Positions 35,868 through 45,882 of a stretch of 46,320 nucleotides of DNA are shown one piece after another. A model generated the notes under the pieces. That model was not told where the DNA came from. It saw only the letters and a list, made by a program, of their open reading frames with translations, and did no database searches. The stretch comes from an uncultured Gilliamella sp. (GTDB lineage Bacteria; Pseudomonadota; Gammaproteobacteria; Enterobacterales; Orbaceae), in assembly GCA_945276085.1 (NCBI GenBank), contig CALYPO010000005.1, forward strand, positions 1-46,320, read 5' to 3'. The translations under genes were made by a program, and so were the position numbers. Positions within the stretch are counted from its first letter, which is position 1, and the number at the start of each line of letters is the position of its first letter.

Positions 35868-37301
35868 TTAGTTAACAAAATTCTTATAAAATTCAGATTC
35901 AAATTTCATAATTGCACTTTTAGGCTCATTTTGGCTTTCAGCTTGATAGCCTGACAGTAACTGAACAAAAGCAATATAATGACCATCAGATTTTTGAATA
36001 AATCCAGCTAAATTATAACTACCTTGTATATAACCTGTTTTCGCAATAATAGCCTCTTTAAACGGTGGTTGGCTAAAACTTTTACGATATTGCAAAGTGC
36101 CATCTATTCCAGCTATGGGCAGTTTTTCAATAATTCCTAAGCGTGCATTATTAGCTGCAATGTATTGTAATACTTCCATTAATTTATCGGCACTAACTAA
36201 ATTTAATCTCGACAATCCTGAACCATCCGCAATGACAAGATTCTCTAAATTAATTCCTGCTTTTTTGCGTAAAATTTGTTTTACCGCATCACTTCCATTA
36301 CGCCAGGTACCTGAGATATTAAAATAGTGAGCACCCAGTGTTCTAAATATAGCATCAGCATACAAGTTATTAGACTTTTTCAACATCACAGTTAATAAAT
36401 CAGACAAAGGAGCAGACTGACTTGCGGTTAACAAAGTAAGTTGTGAGTTAGTTTTTTTGTTTTTTTCTATTATGCCACCGGTATAACTTATTTTTTGTGC
36501 TTTTAGTTCATTCTTTAAAATCGTTGAAAAATATTCAATACTATCAACAACAGCAAACTTTAATGGCATTTTATCGGCACTAGCTGAGATACACCCAGAC
36601 AAATAATATCGATTTTTATCTGAATAACTCACATCAAGTTCGCAATATTTATCATTTAAATCTTTACTGTTTGCAGCAACAGTTCGAACATCACTGGTAA
36701 TTATCACAGGATTGCTAGCGGCAACAGATGCAGATGCAATAGCACCAACTTTATTCGGTGTAATTGTTGCGTAAAAACAGTTATCATCAATTGTTGCGGC
36801 TGATGAAGGTGCGCTATAGCAAGCCGTTAAGTTATTCCATGACCAGCCTGGTGCTTTATCATGACTGGTAAAAATCGAGGTATCTAAAATTATATTACCT
36901 GCAATCTTTTCAATCCCTTTTTGGCGTAAAGCAATAAGCATACTGCGTAATTTTTCACGCGAAAACGTTGGATCACCACTTAATTGGATAATTAAATCAC
37001 CATTTAATTGTTTATTACTTATTGTGCCATTAGTTTGCATTCGTGTAATAAACCGAAAATCGCTGCCTAACTCAAGTTCGGCTGCTAAAGCAGTAATCAC
37101 TTTTTGTGTACTGGCCGGTTGCTTGAATTGATCACTTTTATATTTAGCTAAAAGTTTAGGATTATTTTCAACCGTCTGTACTAAAATTGATATATCACTG
37201 CCTTTGGGTAGAGTAGAAATATAAGGTTCAACAGATTGTGCTTGGAGTAGACTGGAAAAAATTGCGATAATAAATAAGATAAATAGCCGAAAATTTAGCA
37301 T
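35868..37301 (-). CDS. dacB: D-alanyl-D-alanine carboxypeptidase/endopeptidase PBP4
   Basis: PBP4 is a periplasmic class C penicillin-binding protein that trims stem peptides and cleaves D-Ala-mDAP cross-links. The signal peptide ends near SLLQAQS (about residue 23). The active-site motifs are PASTQKVIT (Ser-x-x-Lys, about residues 62-70), KKSNNLYAD (Ser-x-Asn, about 308-316) and AKTGYIQG (Lys-Thr-Gly, about 420-427). The large insert between the first two motifs is the extra domain of this class. Length is 477 residues, as in E. coli. It is monocistronic with its own terminator. Confidence 0.97.
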   Translation of the reverse strand: MLNFRLFILFIIAIFSSLLQAQSVEPYISTLPKGSDISILVQTVENNPKLLAKYKSDQFKQPASTQKVITALAAELELGSDFRFITRMQTNGTISNKQLNGDLIIQLSGDPTFSREKLRSMLIALRQKGIEKIAGNIILDTSIFTSHDKAPGWSWNNLTACYSAPSSAATIDDNCFYATITPNKVGAIASASVAASNPVIITSDVRTVAANSKDLNDKYCELDVSYSDKNRYYLSGCISASADKMPLKFAVVDSIEYFSTILKNELKAQKISYTGGIIEKNKKTNSQLTLLTASQSAPLSDLLTVMLKKSNNLYADAIFRTLGAHYFNISGTWRNGSDAVKQILRKKAGINLENLVIADGSGLSRLNLVSADKLMEVLQYIAANNARLGIIEKLPIAGIDGTLQYRKSFSQPPFKEAIIAKTGYIQGSYNLAGFIQKSDGHYIAFVQLLSGYQAESQNEPKSAIMKFESEFYKNFVN

Positions 37302-37476
37302 GGAAGTTTGCTCGAAAGTTTAATAAACAAAGACAGTTTAAACAATTTGATAAATATATCTTTTTTTGGTTTTGCTATCAATATATACTCAATCATTTTT
37401 ATGGTGATGTTTGATATAACTTAGAACAATACTTACATTATGTCATAAATCAATCTGAAAATTAGGTAATGTCACT

Positions 37477-38511
37477 ATGATTCACAACTCATTAGGTTTC
37501 CCTATAGAAACCATTTTAGTTTTTATTATACTAGCAATTGTAGCAATAAGTATTGATTTATATGCTCATCATAATGATAAGCCTATTACTTTAACTAATG
37601 CTATAACCTGGTCTATTTTTTGGATTGTTATTGCATTATGTTTTGCGCTATTTTTATATATTCATCACGGCGCTGAAATAGCAAGCTTATTTTTAACAGG
37701 TTATGTGCTTGAAAAGGCGCTTTCAATCGATAATTTATTTGTCATTATGGCACTGTTTTCGTGGTTCAGCATTCCTGAAAATTATCGTCATCGATTACTT
37801 TACTTAGGCGTGATAGGCGCGATTATTTTCCGGGCTATTTTTGTCATCATTGGTACCGAATTATTAGCCCTAGGTCCTTGGATGGAATTGGTTTTCTCAG
37901 TCGCCGTTGCCTACAGTGGCGTAATGATGTTAAAAAACCAAAATCATGACCAAGCTATCAAAGATTACTCACACCATATTGCTTACCGAATTGCTAACCG
38001 TCTGTTTCCAACCTATCCCAAACTGGTTGGTCATCACTTTTTTTTGTCACGAAAACAAGTGCAAAATGAATTGACTAAACCAGAAAATAAAAATTTAAGC
38101 AATATCAATACTCACAAAGCGTTATATGCAACACCGCTTTTTTTATGTATTGTCGTTATTGAGCTGAGTGATGTCATGTTTGCTTTTGATTCCGTGCCAG
38201 CAGTTATCGCGGTGAGCCAAGAACCTTTAATTGTCTATAGTGCAATGATATTTGCTATTTTAGGTTTAAGAACACTGTACTTTGTATTAGAAGCGATGCA
38301 ACAATATCTCGTGCATTTAGGTAAAGCTGTTATTTGCTTATTATTTTTTATCGCTATCAAATTGGCTCTGAATGCTAGCAACCATTTGTTCGGATACGGA
38401 ATCGACATAACCCCAACAATGAGTTTATATATTGTGTTAGGTCTATTAGCTTTAGGGATTATTGCCAGTTTTATCTGGCCTAAAAAGAATAAACCCGCAA
38501 ACAATTCATAA
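37477..38511 (+). CDS. alx: TerC-family membrane protein (Alx-like)
   Basis: This 344-residue protein has about nine hydrophobic helices and the TerC signatures EKALSIDNLFVIMALFSWF at about 76-94 and ELSDVMFAFDSVPAVIAVSQEP at about 228-249. The Asp residues in these are the likely metal ligands. TerC proteins export manganese or calcium; E. coli Alx is induced by high pH and linked to manganese. I looked for the manganese (yybP-ykoY) riboswitch that controls alx in E. coli in the 175-bp gap upstream and did not see its conserved core. The match to Alx rather than to another TerC paralogue is moderate. Confidence 0.85.
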   Translation: MIHNSLGFPIETILVFIILAIVAISIDLYAHHNDKPITLTNAITWSIFWIVIALCFALFLYIHHGAEIASLFLTGYVLEKALSIDNLFVIMALFSWFSIPENYRHRLLYLGVIGAIIFRAIFVIIGTELLALGPWMELVFSVAVAYSGVMMLKNQNHDQAIKDYSHHIAYRIANRLFPTYPKLVGHHFFLSRKQVQNELTKPENKNLSNINTHKALYATPLFLCIVVIELSDVMFAFDSVPAVIAVSQEPLIVYSAMIFAILGLRTLYFVLEAMQQYLVHLGKAVICLLFFIAIKLALNASNHLFGYGIDITPTMSLYIVLGLLALGIIASFIWPKKNKPANNS

Positions 38512-38513
38512 TA

Positions 38514-38538
38514 TTAGGCAGGTAAAAAACCTGCCTAA
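38514..38538. terminator. Bidirectional terminator between alx and cycA
   Basis: TTAGGCAGGT (38514-38523) and ACCTGCCTAA (38529-38538) are perfect 10-bp arms around AAAAA, between two convergent genes. The GC content of the stem and the position support use from both sides. Confidence 0.75.
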
Positions 38539-38548
38539 CTATTAGATT

Positions 38549-39922
38549 TTACTGTCTTTTTAAACCACGAACACAATAACTTACCGCTAAAATAACAAAC
38601 CAAATTGGTGTTGCTATAAGCGCTTGGCGGGTATCTGTCTCAAACGTCAATAATACAATTACGAAAGCAAAAAATGCCAAGCATACATAACACATTAAAA
38701 CGCCACCAGGCATTTTAAATTTAGATTGCTGATGTAAATCCGCTTTTTTTCGATAATAGGCGATATAAGAAACCAGAATCATCGACCAAATAAACATAAA
38801 TAAAATAGCGGAAATGGTTGTAACAATGGTAAAAGCTGCCATTACGTCCGGTACTAAATAAATTAAAACTACACCACCAAATAAACAGGTACATGAAAAC
38901 AGTAAACCATTGGCAGGGACAGATCTGCGCGATAATTTCCCAAAAGGTTCTGGAGCATCTTGTTTTTTGGCTAACCCAAATAACATTCGGCTGGTAGAGT
39001 AAATTCCACTATTGGCAGAAGATGCAGCTGAAGTTAAAACTACAAAATTAATAACACTGGCGGCGGCGGGTAAACCAATTAAGGTAAATAACTCAACAAA
39101 CGGGCTTTTATTTGGCGAAATTAAAATCCAAGGTGTGACACTCATAATAATAATTAACGCAAAAACGTAAAAGAAAATAATACGAGCCGGTACCGAATTA
39201 ATTGCTCGAGGTAGATTTTTATTTGGATCAACAGTTTCAGCGGCTGTAGTACCCACCAATTCAATACCCACAAAAGCAAAGATTGCAATTTGAAAACCAG
39301 CAAAAAAGCCCATTGAACCATGAGGGAAAAACCCACCATAACTCCATAAATTGGCAAAAGAAGCGGTAGTATTGGTCTGCTCTGAGTGAAAAGCAGTCAA
39401 AATCAAAACAAGTCCAACAACAATCAATGCTAAAATTGCAACAATTTTAATCATTGAAAACCAGAATTCGGTTTCACCAAACATTTTCACTGTTAATAAA
39501 TTCAACGTCAATAACACAATTACCGTCAAGAGCATTGGGATCCATGCATGTAATTGAGGGAACCAATGCTGCGCATAACCAGCAATAGCAACAACATCAG
39601 CTATTCCAGTGATTACCCAGCAAAACCAATAAGTCCATCCTGTAAAAAACCCAGCCCAAGGGCCTAACAGATCATTGGCAAAATCACTAAAGGATTTATA
39701 TTTTAAGTTAGACAAAAGGATTTCACCCATGGCTCGCATAACAAAAAATAAGATAAAGCCAATTATCATATACACAAAAATAATCGATGGTCCTGCAAGA
39801 CTGATCGTTTTACCTGACCCCATAAATAAGCCGGTACCAATAGCACCACTGATTGCGATTAGTTGAATATGTCGATTGGAAAGATTTCGTTTAAGATCAC
39901 TGTTTGGAGATGTATCGCTCAT
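38549..39922 (-). CDS. cycA: D-serine/D-alanine/glycine permease CycA
   Basis: CycA is a proton-coupled permease of the AAT family for glycine, D-alanine, D-serine and D-cycloserine. The N-terminal region NLSNRHIQLIAISGAIGTGLFMG followed by KTISLAGPSIIFVYMI is the conserved substrate site of the APC fold, and the sequence FVGIELVGTTAAETVDP and VLTSAASSANSGIYSTSRML is almost the same as E. coli. About 12 transmembrane helices; 457 residues (470 in E. coli). Identity with CycA is closer than with other AAT permeases. A small hairpin lies in its 5' leader. It is transcribed alone. Confidence 0.95.
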   Translation of the reverse strand: MSDTSPNSDLKRNLSNRHIQLIAISGAIGTGLFMGSGKTISLAGPSIIFVYMIIGFILFFVMRAMGEILLSNLKYKSFSDFANDLLGPWAGFFTGWTYWFCWVITGIADVVAIAGYAQHWFPQLHAWIPMLLTVIVLLTLNLLTVKMFGETEFWFSMIKIVAILALIVVGLVLILTAFHSEQTNTTASFANLWSYGGFFPHGSMGFFAGFQIAIFAFVGIELVGTTAAETVDPNKNLPRAINSVPARIIFFYVFALIIIMSVTPWILISPNKSPFVELFTLIGLPAAASVINFVVLTSAASSANSGIYSTSRMLFGLAKKQDAPEPFGKLSRRSVPANGLLFSCTCLFGGVVLIYLVPDVMAAFTIVTTISAILFMFIWSMILVSYIAYYRKKADLHQQSKFKMPGGVLMCYVCLAFFAFVIVLLTFETDTRQALIATPIWFVILAVSYCVRGLKRQ

Positions 39923-39953
39923 CGCATTGATTACCTTTAAGTTTCAAAATTTC

Positions 39954-39972
39954 ACACTACTATCCGTAGTGT
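39954..39972 (-). promoter_or_regulatory. Small hairpin in the cycA leader
   Basis: ACACTAC and GTAGTGT are perfect 7-bp arms around TATCC, 32-50 bp before the cycA start. It could be an operator or a leader hairpin. In E. coli cycA is a target of the GcvB sRNA; whether that holds here cannot be seen. Confidence 0.35.
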
Positions 39973-40121
39973 AGGACTATAAAGTTTATGCCGTCAAACC
40001 GCAAGCTTAATTGTTATGAAAACTTTTTATGGCAACATCACATTTAGTGGTAGTTTCTTATAATAGAATTGTGTAGCATAACCACCTATAATTTTATAAC
40101 GTATTATAATGATTAACTAAG

Positions 40122-41210
40122 ATGAAAGAATATAACCGCCATTATCGAATATATATTGTGTGCATTTTATTTGTACTAACCGTTTTAACTGGATGTCAAA
40201 GTAATGCAAAACGTCAATTTAAACAAGGACAACTGTACAAAGATGGTAAACTTAGTTCGCCACTCAATGTTAGTCATCCTGATCTGGGGATTCCAGTCAA
40301 TATTACCGATTATGTGCTTCAAGTTAACAAAATTAAATCTACATCCCCATCTTTATATCGAAAAAATGAACATATTTATAAAGCAATAGATAACTGGATT
40401 AACCGGTCGTTAGGGGCAGATGAATTTAACAAAGTGGGGCTAAATAGTTATGAAATGGCAGGCCAAGATGGTTATGGTAATGTCCATTTAACGGGGTACT
40501 ACACCCCTGTCATCAAAGCAAGACACCAACCAAATGCAGAGTTCAAATACCCTATTTATAAAATGCCTGCAAAAACTAGTGGACGATTACCGAATCGCGA
40601 ACAAATTTATAATGGAGCCCTAGCCGGAAAGGGTCTTGAAATTGCTTACAGTAATTCCTTGATGGATAATTTTATTATGGAAGTACAAGGAAGTGCTTAT
40701 ATTGATTTTGAAGATGGTACCCCTTTAGTTTTCTTCTGTTATGGTGGTAAAAATGGTCATGGTTACTCAAGCATAGGTCGCTTATTAGTCGAACAAGGCG
40801 AAATCGATAAAGACAAAATGTCAATTCAAGCCATTAAAGATTGGGCTAAAAACAAAAGTGAAAAACAAGTCAAAGCATTATTAATTCAAAACCGTTCATT
40901 TGTTTTTTTTAAACCTCAACCTAATGCTGAGGTAAAAGGTGCAGCAGCGGTACCACTGGTTGCCAATGCATCGGTGGCATCAGATAAATCACTTATTCCA
41001 ATTGGTTCAGTTGTGTTAGTGGATGTACCCTTACTTGATGACGATGGTCAATATCGAGGTCGTCGGGAAACGCGGTTGATGGTAGCGTTAGATGTTGGTG
41101 GCGCAATTAAAGGGCAACATTTTGATCTTTATTTAGGAATCGGTGATAAACCAGGAAAATTAGCCGGATACTATAATCATTATGGTCGTGCATGGGTTAT
41201 CAAACCCTAA
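40122..41210 (+). CDS. mltA: Membrane-bound lytic murein transglycosylase A
   Basis: MltA is an outer-membrane lipoprotein that cuts the glycan strands of peptidoglycan, leaving 1,6-anhydro-muramic acid. The signal ends in the lipobox LTGC with Cys25 as the lipid anchor. NVHLTGYYTPVIKARHQPN, EVQGSAYIDF and FVFFKPQPNAEVKGAAAVPL are the conserved double-psi barrel parts. The catalytic Asp lies in VALDVGGAIKGQHFDLYLGIG near the C-terminus. Length is 362 residues (365 in E. coli). No good Shine-Dalgarno is visible before the ATG. dcd follows 70 bp downstream. Confidence 0.96.
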   Translation: MKEYNRHYRIYIVCILFVLTVLTGCQSNAKRQFKQGQLYKDGKLSSPLNVSHPDLGIPVNITDYVLQVNKIKSTSPSLYRKNEHIYKAIDNWINRSLGADEFNKVGLNSYEMAGQDGYGNVHLTGYYTPVIKARHQPNAEFKYPIYKMPAKTSGRLPNREQIYNGALAGKGLEIAYSNSLMDNFIMEVQGSAYIDFEDGTPLVFFCYGGKNGHGYSSIGRLLVEQGEIDKDKMSIQAIKDWAKNKSEKQVKALLIQNRSFVFFKPQPNAEVKGAAAVPLVANASVASDKSLIPIGSVVLVDVPLLDDDGQYRGRRETRLMVALDVGGAIKGQHFDLYLGIGDKPGKLAGYYNHYGRAWVIKP

Positions 41211-41280
41211 ATTATCAACATCGACGGCATCGTTAGAACCTGTTAGAATAAGCAAATAACAGTATATTTAAGGATAACTC

Positions 41281-41862
41281 ATGAGATTATGCGATCGAGA
41301 TATCGAAGCGTATTTACAAAGTGGTAAACTAAAAATTACACCGCAACCAACAACTCATTGTATCAATGGCGCAACCGTCGATGTTAGATTGGGTAATAAA
41401 TTTCGTACCTTTCGGGAACATACTACACCTTATATAGACTTGAGTGGTCCTAAAGAACAAGTATCAGCGGTTCTTGAACGTGTGATGAGTGAAGAAATGG
41501 TCCTTGCAGAAGGCGATGCTTTTTATCTTCATCCCGGTGAGTTAGCTTTAGCCGTCACGTTAGAGTCCGTTACTATTCCTGACGACTTAGTTGGCTGGCT
41601 AGATGGTCGCTCATCACTGGCCAGATTAGGATTGATGGTACATGTGACTGCTCACCGTATCGATCCTGGTTGGCAAGGACAAATTGTATTAGAATTTTAC
41701 AATTCGGGAAAAATCCCATTAGCGCTCAGACCAGGAATGACCATTGGCGCATTAAGTTTTGAAACATTAACTGGGAAAGCAGCAAGACCTTACAACAGCA
41801 GAAAAGATGCAAAATATAAAGATCAACAAGGTGCAGTTGCCAGTCGTATTGATAAAGACTAG
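41281..41862 (+). CDS. dcd: dCTP deaminase
   Basis: Dcd deaminates dCTP to dUTP, the main source of dUMP for thymidylate in enterobacteria. It is a homotrimer. [28 protein letters not shown] at about residues 107-134 holds the substrate contacts, and [19 protein letters not shown] contains the catalytic Glu at about residue 138. Length is 193 residues, as in E. coli. AAGGATA lies before the ATG. It precedes asmA, with 36 bp between, as in E. coli. Confidence 0.97.
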   Translation: MRLCDRDIEAYLQSGKLKITPQPTTHCINGATVDVRLGNKFRTFREHTTPYIDLSGPKEQVSAVLERVMSEEMVLAEGDAFYLHPGELALAVTLESVTIPDDLVGWLDGRSSLARLGLMVHVTAHRIDPGWQGQIVLEFYNSGKIPLALRPGMTIGALSFETLTGKAARPYNSRKDAKYKDQQGAVASRIDKD

Positions 41863-41898
41863 CACGCTTAGTAGCTTATATTCTAAAGGAACATTAAT

Positions 41899-43788
41899 AT
41901 GATCAAAAAAATATTGGTTACGCTTTTAATTTTAATCCTCATTATTTCAATCGGTATTGTCTCATTAATCGTTTTTGTTGACCCCAATAATTTTCGAGGA
42001 TTTATAACTGATACCGTCAAAGATAAAACAGGCTATGAATTAACTATCGAAGGAAATTTACGTTGGCACATTTGGCCACAAGTCAGTATATTAACTGATT
42101 CGGTTAAGCTTTCTGATCAAGATGCTAAAAAACCCATTCTAACAGCAGATAATATGCGTTTAGATGTGGAGTTGTTCCCACTGTTTTCTAAAAAATTGAC
42201 TGTCAAAAATGTATTTATAAAATCGGCTATTATTAATATTACCGATGAAAGTAAAGGATTGGTTTTTGACAACAAAGAAGCTAACAAGCCAAACACATCT
42301 AACGGTGAAATATCACAAACTAAACAAGCTGCAAAACCATCAAATTGGGCGTTTACATTAAACAAACTTGAAGTCACTGATAGTACTGTTGTCATTCAAC
42401 ACAAAGATGATTTGATTAACTTTCGCAATATTAACTTAGCGATCGAGCAAAAATCAGATAAAAAAATGACAATTGATGTAAAAGGCAATGTTGATCGTAA
42501 TCAACAAGATCTTTATTATGCTGCTAATGCTGATGTAGATTTAACCCAATATCCTAATAGCGCAATTATTGATTTGAAGAAATTTGAATATTCTTATAAA
42601 GGCATTACCTCATCGTTTAAAGCTCTAAAAGGCAATATCAATGGATTATTTAATTATCAACAAACGAATCCAATGCAATTAAGTAGTAAAAATTTATCTT
42701 TTTCAATCAATGAAAACAATTTTAATGGTGCATTTACTGCTAATTTAGACAACAAACCTGATATTGATCTGCAGCTTAGCTCGGATAAATTGAACCTATC
42801 GACATTTTTAACCAATGATAAAAAAGTAAACGACAATATCACTATACAACAAACACCTCCTGTGGTATCAAACGTTGAAAAAATTGAGAACGAACTCAAT
42901 TTTCTTAATAGCTTCAATGCTAAACTTAAACTCAATTTAAAACAATTAGATGCTAATAACATTATATTGAATAATATCAATGTAAATATGGTCAATAATG
43001 ATGGTGTAGCCACCTTTCATGATATCAATTTTGACTTTGCTAAAGGCCATGTAATGGCAACAGGTATCGCAAATGGTAAGCAAAAAAATACGCTAATTAA
43101 ATTGAGTCCTAAAATTAGTAATGTTGATCTTAATACGTTCTTTACCCAAATAGAAACACCTAATGATTTGCAAGGATCATTTAATGCAAATGGTGATTTA
43201 GAAGCGAATACATTAATAGGTAATCGACTCTTAGAAAGTATAAAGGGTAACGTAGCAATCAATGTGACCAATGCCAGATTAAATAATATTAATATCAATA
43301 ATATTATTCAAACTGCAGCAGCAAAATATACCAAAGATATATCTAATCCAGAAAATCAAAAAAACTATACTGAATTTTCTAATATCACAGCTAATGGCTA
43401 TTTAAGCAATGGTAATTTAGAGCTAACAACGTTAGGAGCCAATTCTCAAACACTCGATGTCACCTCTGGCTCAGGCAGAGTTGGTATGACTCAAAAAGAT
43501 TTAGATGTGAATTTAAACATTAAACTTTTAGGTGGCTGGAATGGTAAAAACGATACCATTGCAAAACTACAAAAGCTAACTATACCGTTACATATTTATG
43601 GGCAATTTGCTAATCTTCATTACCAAATTGATTTAGAACAAGTCATTAAGGATTTATTTAGTGATAAGTTGCAAGACAAGTTAGATAAATTACGCAATAA
43701 ACTTGAAGGACGTAATTCAAAAGATGACTCTAAATCAAATTCTAAACAAAAAGCAGTAGATCTTTTAGAAGGTTTACTAACTAAATAA
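41899..43788 (+). CDS. asmA: AsmA family envelope protein
   Basis: AsmA-like proteins are inner-membrane-anchored periplasmic proteins with a bridge-like beta groove, linked to phospholipid and outer-membrane homeostasis. The N-terminal helix (about residues 4-28, ILVTLLILILIISIGIVSLI) anchors it. The N-terminal domain has DTVKDKTGYELTIEGNLRW, and the C-terminal AsmA domain shows SIKGNVAINVTNARLNNIN and DVTSGSGRVGMTQKDLDVNL. Length is 629 residues (617 in E. coli). The C-terminal tail (about 585-625) is highly charged and rich in K, D and N. The dcd-asmA order supports AsmA itself over YhdP or TamB. Confidence 0.92.
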   Translation: MIKKILVTLLILILIISIGIVSLIVFVDPNNFRGFITDTVKDKTGYELTIEGNLRWHIWPQVSILTDSVKLSDQDAKKPILTADNMRLDVELFPLFSKKLTVKNVFIKSAIINITDESKGLVFDNKEANKPNTSNGEISQTKQAAKPSNWAFTLNKLEVTDSTVVIQHKDDLINFRNINLAIEQKSDKKMTIDVKGNVDRNQQDLYYAANADVDLTQYPNSAIIDLKKFEYSYKGITSSFKALKGNINGLFNYQQTNPMQLSSKNLSFSINENNFNGAFTANLDNKPDIDLQLSSDKLNLSTFLTNDKKVNDNITIQQTPPVVSNVEKIENELNFLNSFNAKLKLNLKQLDANNIILNNINVNMVNNDGVATFHDINFDFAKGHVMATGIANGKQKNTLIKLSPKISNVDLNTFFTQIETPNDLQGSFNANGDLEANTLIGNRLLESIKGNVAINVTNARLNNININNIIQTAAAKYTKDISNPENQKNYTEFSNITANGYLSNGNLELTTLGANSQTLDVTSGSGRVGMTQKDLDVNLNIKLLGGWNGKNDTIAKLQKLTIPLHIYGQFANLHYQIDLEQVIKDLFSDKLQDKLDKLRNKLEGRNSKDDSKSNSKQKAVDLLEGLLTK

Positions 43789-43808
43789 AAATAAGACAAA
43801 TGAATAAT

Positions 43809-43839
43809 AAAAAAGGTGAGTAATATACTCACCTTTTTT
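43809..43839. terminator. Strong bidirectional terminator between asmA and hslU
   Basis: AAAAAAGGTGAG (43809-43820) and CTCACCTTTTTT (43828-43839) form a perfect stem around TAATATA, with T-runs on both strands. It serves asmA on the plus strand and hslU on the minus strand, 21 bp from the asmA stop and 22 bp from the hslU stop. Confidence 0.88.
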
Positions 43840-43860
43840 GTTTACCAGTTAAAAATAAAA

Positions 43861-45189
43861 CTACAAAATAAACTTGCTTAGATCTTCATCTGCAACGAGT
43901 TTATCTAAATGCTCACCAACATACTTAGCATCAATTGTAACTGTTTGCCCATTAAGTTCACTCGCTTCAAACGAAACTTCTTCCATTAAACGTTCAAGCA
44001 CGGTATGTAATCGACGAGCACCAATATTTTCATTTTGCTCATTTACTTGCCAAGCAGACTCCGCTATTTTACGTATCCCATCTGTGGTAAAATCAATATT
44101 CACACCTTCTGTTGCCATAAGTGCTTTATATTGTACAGTGAGTGATGCATTTGGCTCAGTTAAAATACGCTCAAAATCTTCACTGGTTAATGCTTGTAAT
44201 TCAACTCGAATTGGTAAACGCCCTTGAAGTTCCGGTATTAAATCTGATGGGCTTGCTGTTTGGAATGCACCAGAAGCGATAAATAAAATATGATCAGTTT
44301 TTACTGAACCATGCTTAGTTGATACCGTGCATCCTTCAACTAAAGGTAATAAATCACGTTGCACCCCTTCACGAGACACATCAGGACCAGAAGAATTACC
44401 ACGCTTACAAACTTTATCAATTTCGTCAATAAACACAATACCATTTTGTTCAACAGCTTCAATGGCTTGATGTTTAAGTTCTTCAGGATTTACAAGTTTA
44501 GCAGCTTCTTCTTCAATTAACTGTTTAAATGCATCTTTAATTTTCATTTTACGTGGTTTTGTTTTTTGACCACCTAAATTTTGAAACATCGATTGTAATT
44601 GATTCGTCATTTCTTCCATACCCGGAGGTGCCATGATTTCGACACCAATATTAACGCCGGCTACTTCAATTTCAATCTCTTTATCATCAAGTGCACCTTC
44701 ACGGAGTTTTTTTCGAAAAGCTTGTCTAGCTGTTGAATCGTTATTATTTTCAACCTGTCCCCATCCATCTTTCGCTGGTGGGACCAGTACATCTAAAATA
44801 CGTTCTTCAGCTAACTCTTGTGCACGATTGCGATTTTTTTCTATTGCTTCTTGACGAATCATTTTGACAGCGGAATCGGTTAAATCTCGAATAATAGAGT
44901 CAACCTCTTTACCAACATAACCGACTTCTGTAAATTTTGTTGCTTCGACTTTGATAAATGGAGCACGTGCTAATTTCGCTAATCTTCTGGCGATTTCGGT
45001 TTTACCTACCCCTGTTGGTCCAATCATTAATATATTTTTGGGTGTTACTTCATGGCGTAACGCTTCATCAAGCTGCATACGACGCCAACGATTACGCAAT
45101 GCAATAGCAACAGAACGTTTTGCTTTATCTTGACCAATGATATGTTGGTTTAATTCGCTTACTATTTCGCGAGGAGTCATTTCAGACAT
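43861..45189 (-). CDS. hslU: HslU, ATPase of the HslUV protease
   Basis: HslU is the AAA+ unfoldase that feeds substrates to the HslV peptidase. Walker [14 protein letters not shown] lies at about residues 58-70 and Walker [14 protein letters not shown] at about 251-263; sensor 2 is [12 protein letters not shown] at about 391-402. The intermediate domain spans about 110-245. The C-terminal LSKFIL inserts into HslV to activate it. Length is 442 residues (443 in E. coli). It follows hslV by 26 bp. Confidence 0.98.
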   Translation of the reverse strand: MSEMTPREIVSELNQHIIGQDKAKRSVAIALRNRWRRMQLDEALRHEVTPKNILMIGPTGVGKTEIARRLAKLARAPFIKVEATKFTEVGYVGKEVDSIIRDLTDSAVKMIRQEAIEKNRNRAQELAEERILDVLVPPAKDGWGQVENNNDSTARQAFRKKLREGALDDKEIEIEVAGVNIGVEIMAPPGMEEMTNQLQSMFQNLGGQKTKPRKMKIKDAFKQLIEEEAAKLVNPEELKHQAIEAVEQNGIVFIDEIDKVCKRGNSSGPDVSREGVQRDLLPLVEGCTVSTKHGSVKTDHILFIASGAFQTASPSDLIPELQGRLPIRVELQALTSEDFERILTEPNASLTVQYKALMATEGVNIDFTTDGIRKIAESAWQVNEQNENIGARRLHTVLERLMEEVSFEASELNGQTVTIDAKYVGEHLDKLVADEDLSKFIL

Positions 45190-45215
45190 AATAATTTTCT
45201 CTTAAATCGGTTTAA

Positions 45216-45743
45216 TTAATAATTGAGTTCTTCAATTGTTTGGAAGTTATTGGTATATACACAAATATCTCCCGCTATTGATAATGACTTTTGCACAATA
45301 TCATGTGCAGATAATGAAGTATTATCCAGTAGCGCACGTGCTGCCGCTTGAGCATATGGTCCTCCCGAACCAATAGCAATCAAATCGTCTTCTGGTTGAA
45401 TAACATCACCTGTACCAGTAATAATTAATGAGGCACTTTCATCGGCAACAGCAAGCAATGCTTCTAATTTACGTAACATCCTATCGGTACGCCAATCTTT
45501 CGCTAACTCAACTGCAGACTTGGTTAAATGACCTTGATGCATTTCAAGTTTTCGTTCGAATAATTCAAAAAGCGTAAAGGCATCAGCTGTGCCGCCTGCA
45601 AATCCTGCAATTACTTTGTTATTATATAATCGACGAACTTTACGGGCATTGCCTTTCATAATTATACGTTCACCAAGTGTCACTTGCCCATCACCACCAA
45701 TAACCACTTGCCCTTCACGGCGAACACTGACTATTGTTGTCAT
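45216..45743 (-). CDS. hslV: HslV, peptidase of the HslUV protease
   Basis: HslV is the proteasome-like threonine peptidase that forms a double hexamer. After removal of Met1 the catalytic Thr2 is exposed ([20 protein letters not shown]), and Lys34 in [12 protein letters not shown] completes the site. [18 protein letters not shown] and [16 protein letters not shown] are conserved. Length is 175 residues (176 in E. coli). GAAGGAG lies 7 nt before the ATG. A sigma-32 promoter is seen 53-80 bp upstream, consistent with its known heat-shock control. Confidence 0.98.
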   Translation of the reverse strand: MTTIVSVRREGQVVIGGDGQVTLGERIIMKGNARKVRRLYNNKVIAGFAGGTADAFTLFELFERKLEMHQGHLTKSAVELAKDWRTDRMLRKLEALLAVADESASLIITGTGDVIQPEDDLIAIGSGGPYAQAAARALLDNTSLSAHDIVQKSLSIAGDICVYTNNFQTIEELNY

Positions 45744-45795
45744 ATTCTGCTCCTTCTCTTACTTACAATAACTAAATTTGGAATGAATAGAAAAT

Positions 45796-45823
45796 ATATT
45801 GGGACGTTTAAATCATTTTCAAC
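45796..45823 (-). promoter_or_regulatory. Heat-shock (sigma-32) promoter of hslVU
   Basis: On the minus strand GTTGAAA (45823-45817) and CCCAATAT (45803-45796) are 13 nt apart, close to CTTGAAA and CCCCATnT. It lies 53 bp before hslV. The -35 box is part of the 15-bp inverted repeat at 45815-45849. Confidence 0.75.
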
Positions 45824-45849
45824 ATCTTTGACTGAAAGATGTTGAAAAT
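45815..45849. terminator. 15-bp perfect hairpin between tolA and hslV
   Basis: ATTTTCAACATCTTT (45815-45829) and AAAGATGTTGAAAAT (45835-45849) pair perfectly around GACTG. It lies 33 nt after the tolA stop and can end the tolA transcript, though no extra T-run follows on the minus strand. Its left arm contains the hslV -35 box. Confidence 0.6.
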
Positions 45850-45882
45850 TTATTTTATGAAGATCAAAATTTGAACATTAAG

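Noticed and set aside
37302..37476. Manganese (yybP-ykoY) riboswitch before alx
   Set aside because: Its conserved core could not be found in this gap.
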